This document shows, piece by piece, positions 34,856-44,080 of a stretch of DNA of 64,000 nucleotides. Position 1 is the stretch's first letter. Every line of letters starts with the position of its first letter. The notes beneath the pieces are model-generated. The model saw nothing but the letters and a program-made list of their open reading frames with translations, did no database searches and had not been told where the DNA came from. The position numbers and the translations under genes were made by a program. Source of the stretch: an uncultured Burkholderiales bacterium (GTDB taxonomy: Bacteria; Pseudomonadota; Gammaproteobacteria; Burkholderiales; Burkholderiaceae_C); assembly GCA_943908475.1 (NCBI GenBank), contig CALTTG010000001.1:186001-250000 (forward strand). Reading direction: 5' to 3'.

Positions 34856-34920
34856 TGGCATCAGTGACAGAACAGCCCGGCCTGTGGCCGCAAGTGGGCA
34901 TCAGAAAACACCTGACCAGT

Positions 34921-35036
34921 TGGACGCAAAAAGTCCGCAGCGTTGTCCCCACAAGCCACATTCTTTGAGCTGCAAGAATGCAGCCCAAAGAATGTGCCGC
35001 GTCGCTGGGGACATCTCGATGTTGATGCTGCGTCCA
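34921..35036. repeat. Long imperfect inverted repeat with nested hairpin
   Basis: Paired segments from outside in are TGGACGCA with TGCGTCCA, TGTCCCCA with TGGGGACA, and the core CACATTCTTTG-a-GCTGC with its complement around a 6-nt loop (core 34957-34996). The unpaired bulges between the segments differ in length. It could fold into a stable RNA stem or be a small mobile-element relic. Confidence 0.7.
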
Positions 35037-35194
35037 TTGGGAAATGCGGTGAAGACGATGCCAACTTTGTACCCACTTGGTGCCAACCATGTGGGAACCC
35101 TGTGTCAGGCATGTGCGAACAACCTGCCAACAGGGTGTCAACAAGATGCCGCGCATCGCGCTTGATGCAGTGCGCATGCGCTAATCTGCTCGCC

Positions 35195-35211
35195 CTGAGG
35201 GCAGCCCTCAG
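35195..35211. repeat. 17-nt palindrome upstream of the lipoprotein gene
   Basis: CTGAGGGC and GCCCTCAG flank a single A. It ends 33 nt before the lipoprotein ATG, a place where an operator or a 5' leader hairpin would act. No T-run follows. Confidence 0.5.
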
Positions 35212-35244
35212 CAACTGCAAAAAACATTCAAGGGATCAAACAAC

Positions 35245-35838
35245 ATGCACGTGACCCATCTCGTCCGCGCCACCATCGTCGTGGCCGCCGCCGTCGCCTT
35301 GACCGGGTGTCTGGTGCCAGAAAAGTTCAATGCCTCTGTGACCGTTCGCCCTGATGGGGCCTATACCTACAAATACCAGGGCACAGCAGTTCACATGCTG
35401 GCGGCCATGGAGATCAAGAAAAGCGGCAGCTTGAGCGCCAAGGCGGAAAGCCAACTGAAGGCTGATGCCGAGAAGGCAGCCAGAGCGCCAGGCGTCAAAA
35501 AGCTGACTTACCAAGGCTCTGGTCGATACGAGGTGTCGCTTGACCGCGATTTGAAGGCCGGTCAACGCTCGGAGATTTTGGGTATTGCCTCGTTGACCAA
35601 GTCGAAAGACGGCGTGTACACGCTGTCGGCATCTCAGTTGAAAGAGAAAGAGCGCGCCGAACTGATGGGACTGGGCATCAAGGTGGATGGAACGGTGGAG
35701 GTGGCATTGCCCAGCAATGCCAAGGTGCTGACGCAAAATGCAAGCAGCACGCTTGGCCTGTTTTCAAAAACCTATTCGTGGAAGGTCAATGGCTACGACG
35801 CCAAGCCCATGATGACCTTCACGCTCTCAGGCGGTTAA
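35245..35838 (+). CDS. Putative lipoprotein
   Basis: Protein of 197 aa with a lipoprotein leader (VALTGC) and a beta-rich mature part containing a Lys/Ala-rich helical stretch near the middle (SLSAKAESQLKADAEKAAR). The C-terminus MMTFTLSGG suggests a beta-strand fold. No family is recognised. It lies between the inverted-repeat region and the integrase, transcribed toward the latter. Confidence 0.65.
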   Translation: MHVTHLVRATIVVAAAVALTGCLVPEKFNASVTVRPDGAYTYKYQGTAVHMLAAMEIKKSGSLSAKAESQLKADAEKAARAPGVKKLTYQGSGRYEVSLDRDLKAGQRSEILGIASLTKSKDGVYTLSASQLKEKERAELMGLGIKVDGTVEVALPSNAKVLTQNASSTLGLFSKTYSWKVNGYDAKPMMTFTLSGG

Positions 35839-35958
35839 CCCAGTGCCTGGCTGGTTCGCAAAGGGCTGATGCAGTCAAAACAGGACAGCAGTTTTCCAAC
35901 CATGACTGCACGGCTGCTGGCTTCCGCATGTAGATCACCAGCGTAATGCTGCGGCCGT

Positions 35959-37011
35959 TCAAGGCCGAGGTGTCGATTGCTCAGCGGTGGCGGGCACATG
36001 CCGAGGGCAAAGCCCCGTTATCGGTAAATCTGCCTCGATGCGAACAGGGCAAAGGCAATGACCGCCCTTGGATTGATTCGCCGTTCCATAGTGCCGCCTG
36101 GTTTTGGCACTTCGATGCCCGAGCCCTCGGCTCACCGCATCAGCATCCCCCTGTGCTTTGACGTCTGCCGACCATTGGTGCCGAAAGCAGTACGCGGTGA
36201 TCGCATGGGGGTGCTTAGGCCACAAGTCGCGCGCCAGTCGCTGCGTTTCCTTGGTGAAATTGCCCCCGTGGGCGATCCTGATTTGCAACCTGCCATCTGG
36301 GATGTCAACGACGCGTTGAACGAGGGCGGTCACCAGTGGATCGTTGTCATCAAGAGCGTAGCTGACATACCGATTGGGCTGCCCTTGGTCAGCCTTGACT
36401 TTGGCGCCAGGCAAATGAATGCAGACCACAGGCTTGTCCAAGGTTTCGTCATGCGCAACCCAAACGTCAGCCCCGATCACCAGTTCATGGGGCCTGGCAC
36501 CGGTCAGCGCACTGACCAAGAGTGCCAGGGCATATTTGCCCCGCGAACCTCTGTTGAAGAGGTCGATGCGCCAATCGGAGGGAAGGCCAGGCAGCGCCTG
36601 CCGCTTGCTTTTTCTCCTCTGGCGAGGCTGGGTCATCCGACGGTCTTGCAGCTCGACAAGAGCCTCCATTTGCCATAAAAGTCGTTTGAACGTTGAGGCG
36701 AGCTCTGTCCAGGATGCCTCGTTCAGGGCTTCTGGCAATCTGTCGCTCTGCGCACGGAACTGGGTCAGGCAATGGTGCCGCAATGCAGCCACGCGCTTGT
36801 AGAAGGTATTCGAGTGGCCCGTGTCTCGCACCACCTGAGCAAGGCCTGCTCCCGTCGTGTCACTGCGGCCGATCATGCTTGCCGCCAGATTCATGTAGTC
36901 AGCAGAGGTGGTGGCCGAGGTGCCTTTGATCGGCATCTTGGATTTGATGCGGGGCACAACACGCAAACACGACTCCACCGCTGCGATGAGCGCATGGTAC
37001 GCAGCGCTCAT
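35959..37011 (-). CDS. Tyrosine recombinase (integrase)
   Basis: Site-specific recombinase of 350 aa. The catalytic domain shows the first Arg in ALTGARPHEL, the second Arg in AYCFRHQ, the His of GLGHRS and the nucleophile Tyr in RRHYG. The usual His of the HxxR motif is Tyr here, which is known in some active relatives. The N-terminal part is a helical core-binding domain. It overlaps the upstream gene by ATGA and is the last of an alpA-X-int operon. It is the best evidence that the accessory DNA is or was an integrative element. Confidence 0.83.
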   Translation of the reverse strand: MSAAYHALIAAVESCLRVVPRIKSKMPIKGTSATTSADYMNLAASMIGRSDTTGAGLAQVVRDTGHSNTFYKRVAALRHHCLTQFRAQSDRLPEALNEASWTELASTFKRLLWQMEALVELQDRRMTQPRQRRKSKRQALPGLPSDWRIDLFNRGSRGKYALALLVSALTGARPHELVIGADVWVAHDETLDKPVVCIHLPGAKVKADQGQPNRYVSYALDDNDPLVTALVQRVVDIPDGRLQIRIAHGGNFTKETQRLARDLWPKHPHAITAYCFRHQWSADVKAQGDADAVSRGLGHRSAKTRRHYGTANQSKGGHCLCPVRIEADLPITGLCPRHVPATAEQSTPRP

Positions 37012-38051
37012 GCCACGAGCCCACGGGCAACCTCATCGACGATGGCTGATGAAACCTCACGCACTTGGCCAGCGCGAATCTTGGTCAGCAACCCCTCCCG
37101 CACGACATGGCCGTACCGCCGCACGAACTGACCATCTTCCAGTGAGAACAACTCGTAGTTGCCGTCGTCAACCACCCTTGCGTAACAGGTTGGGTTGCTG
37201 CTCGGCCACGCGAAACACCGGCCCTTCAAGGCAGCCAGTTCATCGTCCGAGGCTTGTGGCCGGGTTGCTGTCGATGTGGTTTCAACAGGGCCAACAGCCA
37301 AGTTCTGCGACAAAAAGAAAGCCAGCGCTGCTGGGTCTCTCGGCGGGCTCTTGGACTTGAATTGTTTCGCCACGGCGTTGACCACAGCCTGCGGCTCTGC
37401 CCGTGCAAGACCTTGTTGTTGCGCCTTGGCCAATGCAGCCATGACAGTTGGAATGTGCGCATCGGGAATGCACGAGTTATCCACAGGCGCAGCGGGTCGG
37501 GTTGCTGGAGTTGTTGTTTCTTTTGAGTTGAGGTTGGTGTTGGTGTTACGCCGAGAAAAGTCGGATTGGGTATCAACGGCCTCCGGATACGGTAGCGATA
37601 CCGTATCGGGACTACCCTCTTCATGCAACGCAGCGTCCAGAACGGCGCGATGTTCATGGCTCAGCCGCACCCGGTAGTCCGCCAGGAATGTTTGTTCCCA
37701 CGGAGGTGGCAGACGGCGGATCTCGGCCATTGTGCGGGCGCGCAGTTTGGGGCCCAAGGTTTGGCTGGCGTTGTGGTGCTCCCACCAGATCCGAACCCAC
37801 ACGAACATGCGTTGGTGGTCGTACCAAGCCAAGTCTGCCGAGCACAGTCGATCAATCACTTGCAACCACTGGTCGTGGGTCCAGCCAATCTCAGCGCCAG
37901 CAATTCGGGGCACGATGGCGTAGGCGCCCACGATGTTCGACATGGGGCACGTGAGCAAATGCAGCAGTGCGACCTTGTCTTCGGTGGTACACGAGTACAG
38001 CCTGGGTGAGCTCCAGAAGTTCTGGTCGTTGATGGTTCGCTGGCGCCCCAT
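37008..38051 (-). CDS. Hypothetical protein of an integrative element
   Basis: Protein of 347 aa. The N-terminal third (MGRQRTINDQNFWSSP onward) looks like a small winged-helix domain common to replication or DNA-binding proteins of phage-like elements; the middle is low-complexity (Pro/Ala/Thr), and the C-terminal part has Gln/Arg-rich helices. No catalytic motif is visible. The start adjoins the alpA-like stop by one base and the end overlaps the integrase. A replication-initiation or accessory role is a guess. Confidence 0.6.
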   Translation of the reverse strand: MGRQRTINDQNFWSSPRLYSCTTEDKVALLHLLTCPMSNIVGAYAIVPRIAGAEIGWTHDQWLQVIDRLCSADLAWYDHQRMFVWVRIWWEHHNASQTLGPKLRARTMAEIRRLPPPWEQTFLADYRVRLSHEHRAVLDAALHEEGSPDTVSLPYPEAVDTQSDFSRRNTNTNLNSKETTTPATRPAAPVDNSCIPDAHIPTVMAALAKAQQQGLARAEPQAVVNAVAKQFKSKSPPRDPAALAFFLSQNLAVGPVETTSTATRPQASDDELAALKGRCFAWPSSNPTCYARVVDDGNYELFSLEDGQFVRRYGHVVREGLLTKIRAGQVREVSSAIVDEVARGLVA

Positions 38052-38052
38052 G

Positions 38053-38265
38053 TCAAACGCCCTCCTTCGTACCAACTTGCTTGGCTCGCTGGCTGGCTTT
38101 GGACTGCAGCCACTGTTCGAGCTCAGACTCGATCCAGCCAACAATGCGTTTGTTGATCCGAACCGCTGCGGGAAAAGTGGGGTCGTCTCGTGTGATCCGC
38201 CAAAGGGTCACGTCGTTGATGCCGCCCAATCTGTCACAGACCGTTTTGCGACGAAGCAATTGCAT
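38053..38265 (-). CDS. AlpA-family regulator/excisionase
   Basis: Protein of 70 aa with the AlpA/MerR-like winged helix pattern: LLRRKTVCDRLGGINDVTLWRI, then FPAAVRINKRIVGWIESELEQW. These proteins act as excisionase or activator of an adjacent integrase. AGGAGA precedes the ATG, which is preferred over one 14 codons upstream. It heads the integrase operon. Confidence 0.83.
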   Translation of the reverse strand: MQLLRRKTVCDRLGGINDVTLWRITRDDPTFPAAVRINKRIVGWIESELEQWLQSKASQRAKQVGTKEGV

Positions 38266-38565
38266 GTGGTTTCTCCTGCCTTCAAGAACTGATGCAGGCA
38301 GTTTCACGACCCATGCAAGTCACGTCACGGACTGGCGCGTGAAAATTGTTGTGCGCGTTTTGCGATCACGGCCGTTGGCGGAGCCCTCCCCCCCCACCGT
38401 GCCCTACCCTTCGCTGTGATCAGCTCGCAACAGATCTACAAAGGCTCCAAGCAGCCGCAGGGCGAAGGGGTAGCGCGCCGAAAAATGTATACGCTGGTGA
38501 CTACAGAAGTTGGCAATCTAGGCACACACCCAGTATCCATCGGCCAAAAGACCATGAATTACGGA
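38266..38565. other. Gap at the probable edge of the accessory region
   Basis: No gene is supported. The gap lies between the alpA start and the 3' end of a chromosomal gene reading the other way to its flank. It holds an imperfect inverted repeat, CTACCCTTCGC at 38404-38414 against GCGAAGGGGTAG at 38462-38473, spaced 47 nt. The alpA promoter must also be here. It is a candidate place for an attachment site, but no tRNA end is visible. Confidence 0.5.
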
Positions 38566-39897
38566 CTAACGTCTGAAGTGGGCCTCAATGCGCGCCATGG
38601 CCGCCCGCCAGGGAGCCAGGGGCGCATCAGGGGCCGGCTGAATCACCGTCAGGCTCAACAGCCCCGGAGCGTCGGGCACGGGTCGCAGACAGGCGTGGAA
38701 TTGGCCGCTGCACCATTCGATGGCTGACGGGCCGAGGGCGTCCATCGTTTTGGCGGCACTGCTGGTGGTGGCCATGAGCAAACGGGCCAGTCTCGCCAGC
38801 GCGGCGGGCTCATCAGCGCCTCGAATGACTTGAGCCCGCACGCGGGATGAACTGGCCTCCAGGATCAAGGCCGCGCCCTGTTCACTGAGCGCCGCCAAGT
38901 CACGCGCGAGTTGCTCAATCGGCACCAGATCAACGGCCGACGCTCCAGATGCAGTCATGCCCTCGCGCACAGCCCCACGAGGCGCCACAGGGTGAAACTC
39001 AATGGGGGGCAGGTCGACTGGCGCAGCGTTGGCCGTGCTGGGCGGCATCAATCCCGCAGGCAGCGCCCAAGCCCCAGTGGCCATGGTGGACGCTTGCGCA
39101 GTCAATGCTTTGCGAGCGGCCTCCTGCGCCGAGCGATGGGTGTCGCTCACCATCTTCCAGGTGGACGACAGGTAGGGCCAGGCCTCGGCCACGGCCCGTA
39201 CTGGTGGCCCCTGGCGCAATTTGAGGCCCAGCCACTGTTCGAGCTTTTGGCCCAACACCCCGGCTTGTCCAACGGCGGCACCCACAGGGAGCCACACCGC
39301 GAGACGGGTCAAACCGCCCAAAGGCGCCGACGCTTGTTCAGGCTGGGCCGGCGGGTTGCGCCACGCCTGCACCAGTGCTTGAACCGAAGCAGAGAGAGAG
39401 GCACGAGGCTCCCCGGCAAACACCAGCACCGTCATGGCCGCGTGGGCCAACATGGCGCGCGTGAGGTCATGAAGATCCACCCCAGTGGGCTGGGGGCCCA
39501 GTGCGTACAGGCGAATGGGGGGCATCCCCCCGTCTTGCGGGACATCCAGGTACTTCAGGGCCGCCAACACATCGCCATGCCCTTGACGGCGAATGCTGAG
39601 CGACTGAATGGCGCTTCCGGTGGACTGCGACATGGCCAACAGGAACGCCTCAGCCTCCTGCCCGCCTTGGATGTCATGCACGTGCACGAACAAGTGGGGT
39701 CGCAAGGTGAATTGCAAGGCCAGGGCATCGACTGCCGCACATGTCACGAACAGCTCGCGGGCATCGGGCGCCACCAGTCGCCCCATGTCCGGCGTGTCAG
39801 ACGTCGTGGGCGACTGATCGTCATCGCGCGCCAGCAAGCGCGTGGCCAGTTCGGTCTGGGCATGCCAACCAGCCAGCTTGTCGTCGGGGCGGTTCAT
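38566..39897 (-). CDS. Conserved hypothetical protein
   Basis: Protein of 443 aa, Ala- and Leu-rich. The N-terminal half has an alpha/beta look (LFVTCAAVDALALQFTLRPHLFVHVHD) and the last 110 residues (LARDLAALSEQGAALILEASSS onward) resemble a Roadblock/LC7-type alpha/beta sensor fold. No family is named with confidence. The codon use looks like the chromosomal genes to its right rather than the accessory DNA to its left. Confidence 0.6.
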   Translation of the reverse strand: MNRPDDKLAGWHAQTELATRLLARDDDQSPTTSDTPDMGRLVAPDARELFVTCAAVDALALQFTLRPHLFVHVHDIQGGQEAEAFLLAMSQSTGSAIQSLSIRRQGHGDVLAALKYLDVPQDGGMPPIRLYALGPQPTGVDLHDLTRAMLAHAAMTVLVFAGEPRASLSASVQALVQAWRNPPAQPEQASAPLGGLTRLAVWLPVGAAVGQAGVLGQKLEQWLGLKLRQGPPVRAVAEAWPYLSSTWKMVSDTHRSAQEAARKALTAQASTMATGAWALPAGLMPPSTANAAPVDLPPIEFHPVAPRGAVREGMTASGASAVDLVPIEQLARDLAALSEQGAALILEASSSRVRAQVIRGADEPAALARLARLLMATTSSAAKTMDALGPSAIEWCSGQFHACLRPVPDAPGLLSLTVIQPAPDAPLAPWRAAMARIEAHFRR

Positions 39898-40049
39898 GTG
39901 AGAAAAGTGTCAGGACTGAAATGCAGTTGCGCTCAGCATGCCACGGCCAGGCGCCGATAAAAGGCTTTGATGCGTGGCAAACGCACCGCTTCCCCCATGA
40001 GGTGGATGGCCTAAGATGTCTTGGCTGTCCATTCAGACCAGGATCCTCC

Positions 40050-40760
40050 ATGCCCACCCTCAGCCTGAAACCTTGGCAAGCCATCGCCTGTTGGGCCCTC
40101 AGCATGCCCCTTGTCGCCCATGCCGGTCGGCCCCTGGCCGTCGAAGACGCGGGGGTGAACCCCGTCGGCCAATGCCAAGTTGAATCGTGGCTCGAACGAG
40201 GCCTGGCCTCTGGCTCCGAGACCCACTTGGTGCTGGCGCCCGCGTGTGGCGTGTTCGACGGGGTTGAACTGGGCCTGGAAGGCGGCTGGGCTCAGCGCAC
40301 CAGCCGAGGCGACACCCACCGTGCCTTGGCGTTGAAATGGGTGCCTGAGGCCGCCCAGTGGGGAGGCTGGCAATTCGGGGCCAAGCTCACCGTGGGCAGC
40401 GAACGGCCTGCGGGCGAGACTCAGTGGGGAGATGCCCCCACCGGCGTGTTGGCGATTGGCACCTGGCCGGCTCATGACCAATGGACCGTGCACCTCAACC
40501 TGGGTGCCGACACGCCCCATGACAACGGCGACACAGTGGGACACGCGGGGGCAGCGGTCGTCTGGACGCCAGCACCCGCCGTGATGGTGTTTGCCGAGTT
40601 GACCGCGGCACAACACACGCCGGCGACCCGTGGCATGGGCGTGCGGTACTGGCTGATGCCCGAGGTGCTGGGGCTGGACCTGACCGTGAGCCGCACGAAT
40701 GCTGTGCGTGACAGCACCGCCGTGACCGTGGGTGTGGGCTGGTACGGCATCCGCTTCTGA
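40050..40760 (+). CDS. Putative outer-membrane protein
   Basis: Protein of 236 aa with a signal peptide ending at VAHAG and alternating polar/hydrophobic beta strands (ALALKWVPE, WQFGAKLTVG, WTVHLNLGAD, VTVGVGWYGIRF). The terminal Phe is the recognition residue for the Bam complex, which supports a small beta-barrel. The start is set by AGGA and the signal peptide. Ligand or role unknown. Confidence 0.68.
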   Translation: MPTLSLKPWQAIACWALSMPLVAHAGRPLAVEDAGVNPVGQCQVESWLERGLASGSETHLVLAPACGVFDGVELGLEGGWAQRTSRGDTHRALALKWVPEAAQWGGWQFGAKLTVGSERPAGETQWGDAPTGVLAIGTWPAHDQWTVHLNLGADTPHDNGDTVGHAGAAVVWTPAPAVMVFAELTAAQHTPATRGMGVRYWLMPEVLGLDLTVSRTNAVRDSTAVTVGVGWYGIRF

Positions 40761-40877
40761 CCGCGAAGAAGGGCCTTCAGTTTCCACAGCACCGGTCGAT
40801 AACCTTGGCAGTTCCCCTGCGACCGCACCGTGTGCAGCACCAGGGACAGCAACGACGGCCGAACTGAGGACCCTGAC

Positions 40878-41468
40878 ATGGAAACCCTTCACGACTCCAA
40901 ATCGACCACCCTGGCCAGCGGCAATCGCCCGGCCAACCCGGCGTTCGGGCTGGGCGCAAAGGGTCTGACGCCCAAACAGGCCACGCGCCACGCGAGTTCG
41001 GGTCGTGAATTTCTCACGTTCCGCCTGGGCAGCGAAGAGTACGGCATCGACATCCTGAAGGTTCAGGAGATTCGCTCGTACGAGCCACCCACCAAGATCG
41101 CGAACGCCCCGGCCTACCTCAAGGGCGTGGTGAACCTGCGCGGTGTGATCGTCCCGATCGTGGACTTGCGCGTGAAGTTCAATTGCGTCAACGAAATGGG
41201 CGAAGCTGAGATGAACAGCTTCACCGTCGTGATCGTGTTGAATGTCAAAGGACGCGTGGTGGGTGCCGTGGTCGATTCGGTCAGCGACGTGATGCAACTG
41301 GCCGAGCAAGCCATTCAGCCTGCGCCCGAGATGAGCGCATCGGTGATCGACACCTCGTACATCACGGGCATCGCCAACGTCAACGAACGCCTGTTGATCT
41401 TGATGGACATCGAATCGCTGATGAGCAGCGCTGAGATGGGGCTCATCAACAGCATTGCTCAGAACTGA
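40878..41468 (+). CDS. cheW: CheW-type chemotaxis coupling protein
   Basis: Protein of 196 aa whose CheW SH3-like double barrel (about residues 45-185) shows FLTFRLGSEEYGIDILKVQEI, VVNLRGVIVPIVDLR and VDSVSDVMQL. CheW links methyl-accepting receptors to the kinase CheA. The N-terminal 40 residues are an extra Ala/Gly/Thr-rich extension. The start is chosen for the short gap to GAGGA and its fit to family; an upstream in-frame ATG would add 16 odd residues. Other chemotaxis genes are not nearby. Confidence 0.9.
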   Translation: METLHDSKSTTLASGNRPANPAFGLGAKGLTPKQATRHASSGREFLTFRLGSEEYGIDILKVQEIRSYEPPTKIANAPAYLKGVVNLRGVIVPIVDLRVKFNCVNEMGEAEMNSFTVVIVLNVKGRVVGAVVDSVSDVMQLAEQAIQPAPEMSASVIDTSYITGIANVNERLLILMDIESLMSSAEMGLINSIAQN

Positions 41469-44063
41469 TCAAGTTTGTTGGCGCAGCGTGGCCAGAACCG
41501 GACGGTTCAGCAGGCCACGCAGGCTCCACCAACCCGCCACGGACACCAAGCCCATGCCCACCAGGGCGCCGGCCACAGGGCCCCACCATGGCGGCTGCCA
41601 AGCGAATTCGAACACCTGAATCGCCAGCACGCCCCCGATGCCTATGGCCGACACGCTCGCCAGGGTGCCGGACAGCAAGCCCATCCCAACCAGCTCAAGG
41701 CGCTGGATGCGGGCCAGTTGCTCGCGTGACGCCCCCATGGCACGCATGATGGCCCATTCGGAGGCGCGGCGTTCACGCGACGACCACAAGCCCGCCAGCA
41801 GCACGAGTACGCCGGCAGACAGCGTGAACAAGAACAAGAATTCAACGGCCTGGATGACTTGGTTGAGCACCGACTGCACCTGATTGAGCGACATGCTCAC
41901 ATCCACCAGGGTGATGTTGGGGAAGCGCTGCACCAAGGTTCGATCGAGTGGGCTGCCCACAGGCAACTTGAAGGCGGCGATGTAGGTTTCCGGCCACTCG
42001 GGCACCTTGTCTCGCGGCGCGATCACGAAAAAGTTGACCCGCATGGAGGCCCAGTCCAGCTTTCGCACGCTGGTGATGCGAGCTTCACTGGTTTGGCCCG
42101 CCACGTCGAAGGTCAGACGGTCACCGAGGCGAAGGTTCAAGGTCTTCATCAGGCCTTCTTCCACACTCAGTTGCCCCACCCCATCGCCCTGCCGGTAGGT
42201 GCCGCCCACGAGTTCGTTGTGGGCGGGCATGTCCTGTGCTGTGGTCAGGTTGAACTCGCGGTCCACCAAACGTTGCGCACGCTCTTCCGGGTAATCGGAT
42301 GGTTTGACATCTTTGCCGTTGATGCGCACAAGGCGTCCGCGGATCATGGGGTACCAGTCGTAATCACTGACCTGTGCCTGACCCAGCACCTGCCGGAACT
42401 CATCGACCTGGTCGGGCTGGATGTTGATGACGAAACGATCGGGCGCGCCGGGTGGCGTCGCATTGCGCCAACTGGCGATCAGATCGGTGCGAATCAAAAT
42501 CAAGAGGAACAACGCCAACAACCCAAGCGACAGGGCCGCCACTTGGGTGAGTGTGGCCATGGGCTGCGCCACCAGACTTCGCGCCGCTTGTCGCCAAGCC
42601 ATGGGCGCTTGCTGCGCAGAGGGGCGAGACAACCAGGCCTTGAGCAACCCCAGCACACCGGCGGCCATGAGCACCAGCAGCGCCACGGCCACCAACACGC
42701 CGCCCAAAGCGATAGAGGCGAGTTTGAGGTCGCGCACCACGAGCGTGAGCAACACCACCAGCGCAAGCACCCCGGCACCCAGCACGCCCAGCGACACAAA
42801 GCGTGGCTGCCCCAGTTCACGGCGCAACACGCGCAAGGCCGGGACTTGGGCAAGTTGCAACAAAGGGGGCATGCCGAAGCCAAGGGTCAAGGTCAGCCCC
42901 ACGGCCAGGGCCAGGGCGCCGGGCCACAGGCCAGGCAACGGCAGGTCCACCTTCAGCAGGTCGGCCAAGAGCAGCACGAACACCTGATGGAAGGCGCCCC
43001 CCAACGCCAAGCCCAGCACCGAAGCGCCAAGCCCCACCACGGTCAACTCCAGAAAGTAAGCCTTGACCATGTCAGATTGGGACACCCCCATGACCCGCAG
43101 CAAAGCACAGTCGTTGAGTCGCTGCATCGCGAAATCTCGGGCCACCGTGGCCACCACCACCGCTGCCAGCAAAGCCGCCAACAGCGCCACCAGACGGAGG
43201 AACATGCCGGCCCGGTCGATGGTCGACCGCATTTCGGGGCGACCATCTTGCAGAGTTTCCACGCGCACGCCGCGCATGTCCTGGGTCAAGGACTTGACCT
43301 CTTGGGTGAAGCGGGTCAAGTCCTGCTGAGGTGTGGTCACCTCGCGTGGAGGCGCCCCCCCGTCGCCCACGGGGGGCTGGGCATCGCTGGGCCGTGCAGG
43401 ACCAGCCATGAGCACGCGCCAGGTGACCCGACTGGCCGGCTGGATCAACTGGGTGGCGGCCAGATCGGCGTCGCGCATGAGGACGCGAGGAGAGAAGCTG
43501 ACGAAGCCGCCTCCACGGTCTGGCTCGGAGGCGATGACGGCCGAGATGCGGAAGGCCACATCCCCCAACCAAAGCGAATCGCCCACCTTGAGGTTCAGGG
43601 CCTGCAACACACCGGGATCCACCCAGACTTGGCGAGCGCCGGGGCCGCCGGCTGGCGCGGGCTGGGTGTCCCCCTGACCGACCGCAGCGTCGGGAGGCTG
43701 CAGCTTGAGTTGCCCACGCAAGGGGTAGAGGTCTGTGACGGCCTTGACGGCCACCAAGCGGGTTTCACCGCCTTGCTCGTCCGGGGCTCGGGCCATGCTG
43801 GGGAACACCGCCGTGCGGGCCGTGCGCCACCCGTGCTGTTGCGCCTTGGCCTCCACGCTGGGGTCCAGGGGCTGGTCGCCCACGACGACGAGATCGGCCC
43901 CCAGCAATTGCGCCGCATCGCGGGAGATGCCTCGTTCAATGCGGTCGGCAAACAGCCCCACCGACGACAAGGCCGCGACGGCCAGGGCCACCGCGATCCA
44001 CAACCACCTCAACGAACCGGAGCGAAGATCGCGCCAGAGCATGCGCCAAACCCAGGGCTTCAT
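41469..44063 (-). CDS. FtsX-family ABC transporter permease (YbbP-like)
   Basis: Inner-membrane permease of 864 aa with an N-terminal helix, a large MacB-like periplasmic domain, two FtsX helix bundles (three helices around 265-385, and again near the C-terminus) and extra helices between. This is the YbbP/LolC-like layout, linked to lipid or lysophospholipid handling. The partner ATPase (YbbA-like) is not adjacent. It starts 17 nt after the deaminase gene and is probably transcribed with it. Confidence 0.82.
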   Translation of the reverse strand: MKPWVWRMLWRDLRSGSLRWLWIAVALAVAALSSVGLFADRIERGISRDAAQLLGADLVVVGDQPLDPSVEAKAQQHGWRTARTAVFPSMARAPDEQGGETRLVAVKAVTDLYPLRGQLKLQPPDAAVGQGDTQPAPAGGPGARQVWVDPGVLQALNLKVGDSLWLGDVAFRISAVIASEPDRGGGFVSFSPRVLMRDADLAATQLIQPASRVTWRVLMAGPARPSDAQPPVGDGGAPPREVTTPQQDLTRFTQEVKSLTQDMRGVRVETLQDGRPEMRSTIDRAGMFLRLVALLAALLAAVVVATVARDFAMQRLNDCALLRVMGVSQSDMVKAYFLELTVVGLGASVLGLALGGAFHQVFVLLLADLLKVDLPLPGLWPGALALAVGLTLTLGFGMPPLLQLAQVPALRVLRRELGQPRFVSLGVLGAGVLALVVLLTLVVRDLKLASIALGGVLVAVALLVLMAAGVLGLLKAWLSRPSAQQAPMAWRQAARSLVAQPMATLTQVAALSLGLLALFLLILIRTDLIASWRNATPPGAPDRFVINIQPDQVDEFRQVLGQAQVSDYDWYPMIRGRLVRINGKDVKPSDYPEERAQRLVDREFNLTTAQDMPAHNELVGGTYRQGDGVGQLSVEEGLMKTLNLRLGDRLTFDVAGQTSEARITSVRKLDWASMRVNFFVIAPRDKVPEWPETYIAAFKLPVGSPLDRTLVQRFPNITLVDVSMSLNQVQSVLNQVIQAVEFLFLFTLSAGVLVLLAGLWSSRERRASEWAIMRAMGASREQLARIQRLELVGMGLLSGTLASVSAIGIGGVLAIQVFEFAWQPPWWGPVAGALVGMGLVSVAGWWSLRGLLNRPVLATLRQQT

Positions 44064-44080
44064 GGAGCGTTCCTTGCCAA

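Larger units (their letters stand above)
34856..35244. other. 389-nt gap with a large inverted repeat
   Basis: No convincing gene is seen. Short open frames exist on both strands but lack ribosome sites and family features. The stretch contains the 116-nt imperfect inverted repeat at 34921-35036 and the 17-nt palindrome at 35195-35211, and it separates the metallophosphoesterase unit from the lipoprotein gene. Confidence 0.6.

Noticed and set aside
34921..35036. Integron attC site
   Set aside because: GTTGGAC at the left could match one half of the attC consensus, but the matching end at the right is GTCCATT, and no integron integrase is near.
38266..38565. tRNA gene as attachment site
   Set aside because: No cloverleaf, T-loop or CCA end was found on either strand.
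40830..40878. Upstream start for the CheW gene
   Set aside because: The extra residues are Cys/Arg/Asp-rich and unlike the family, and the chosen ATG has a better upstream context.
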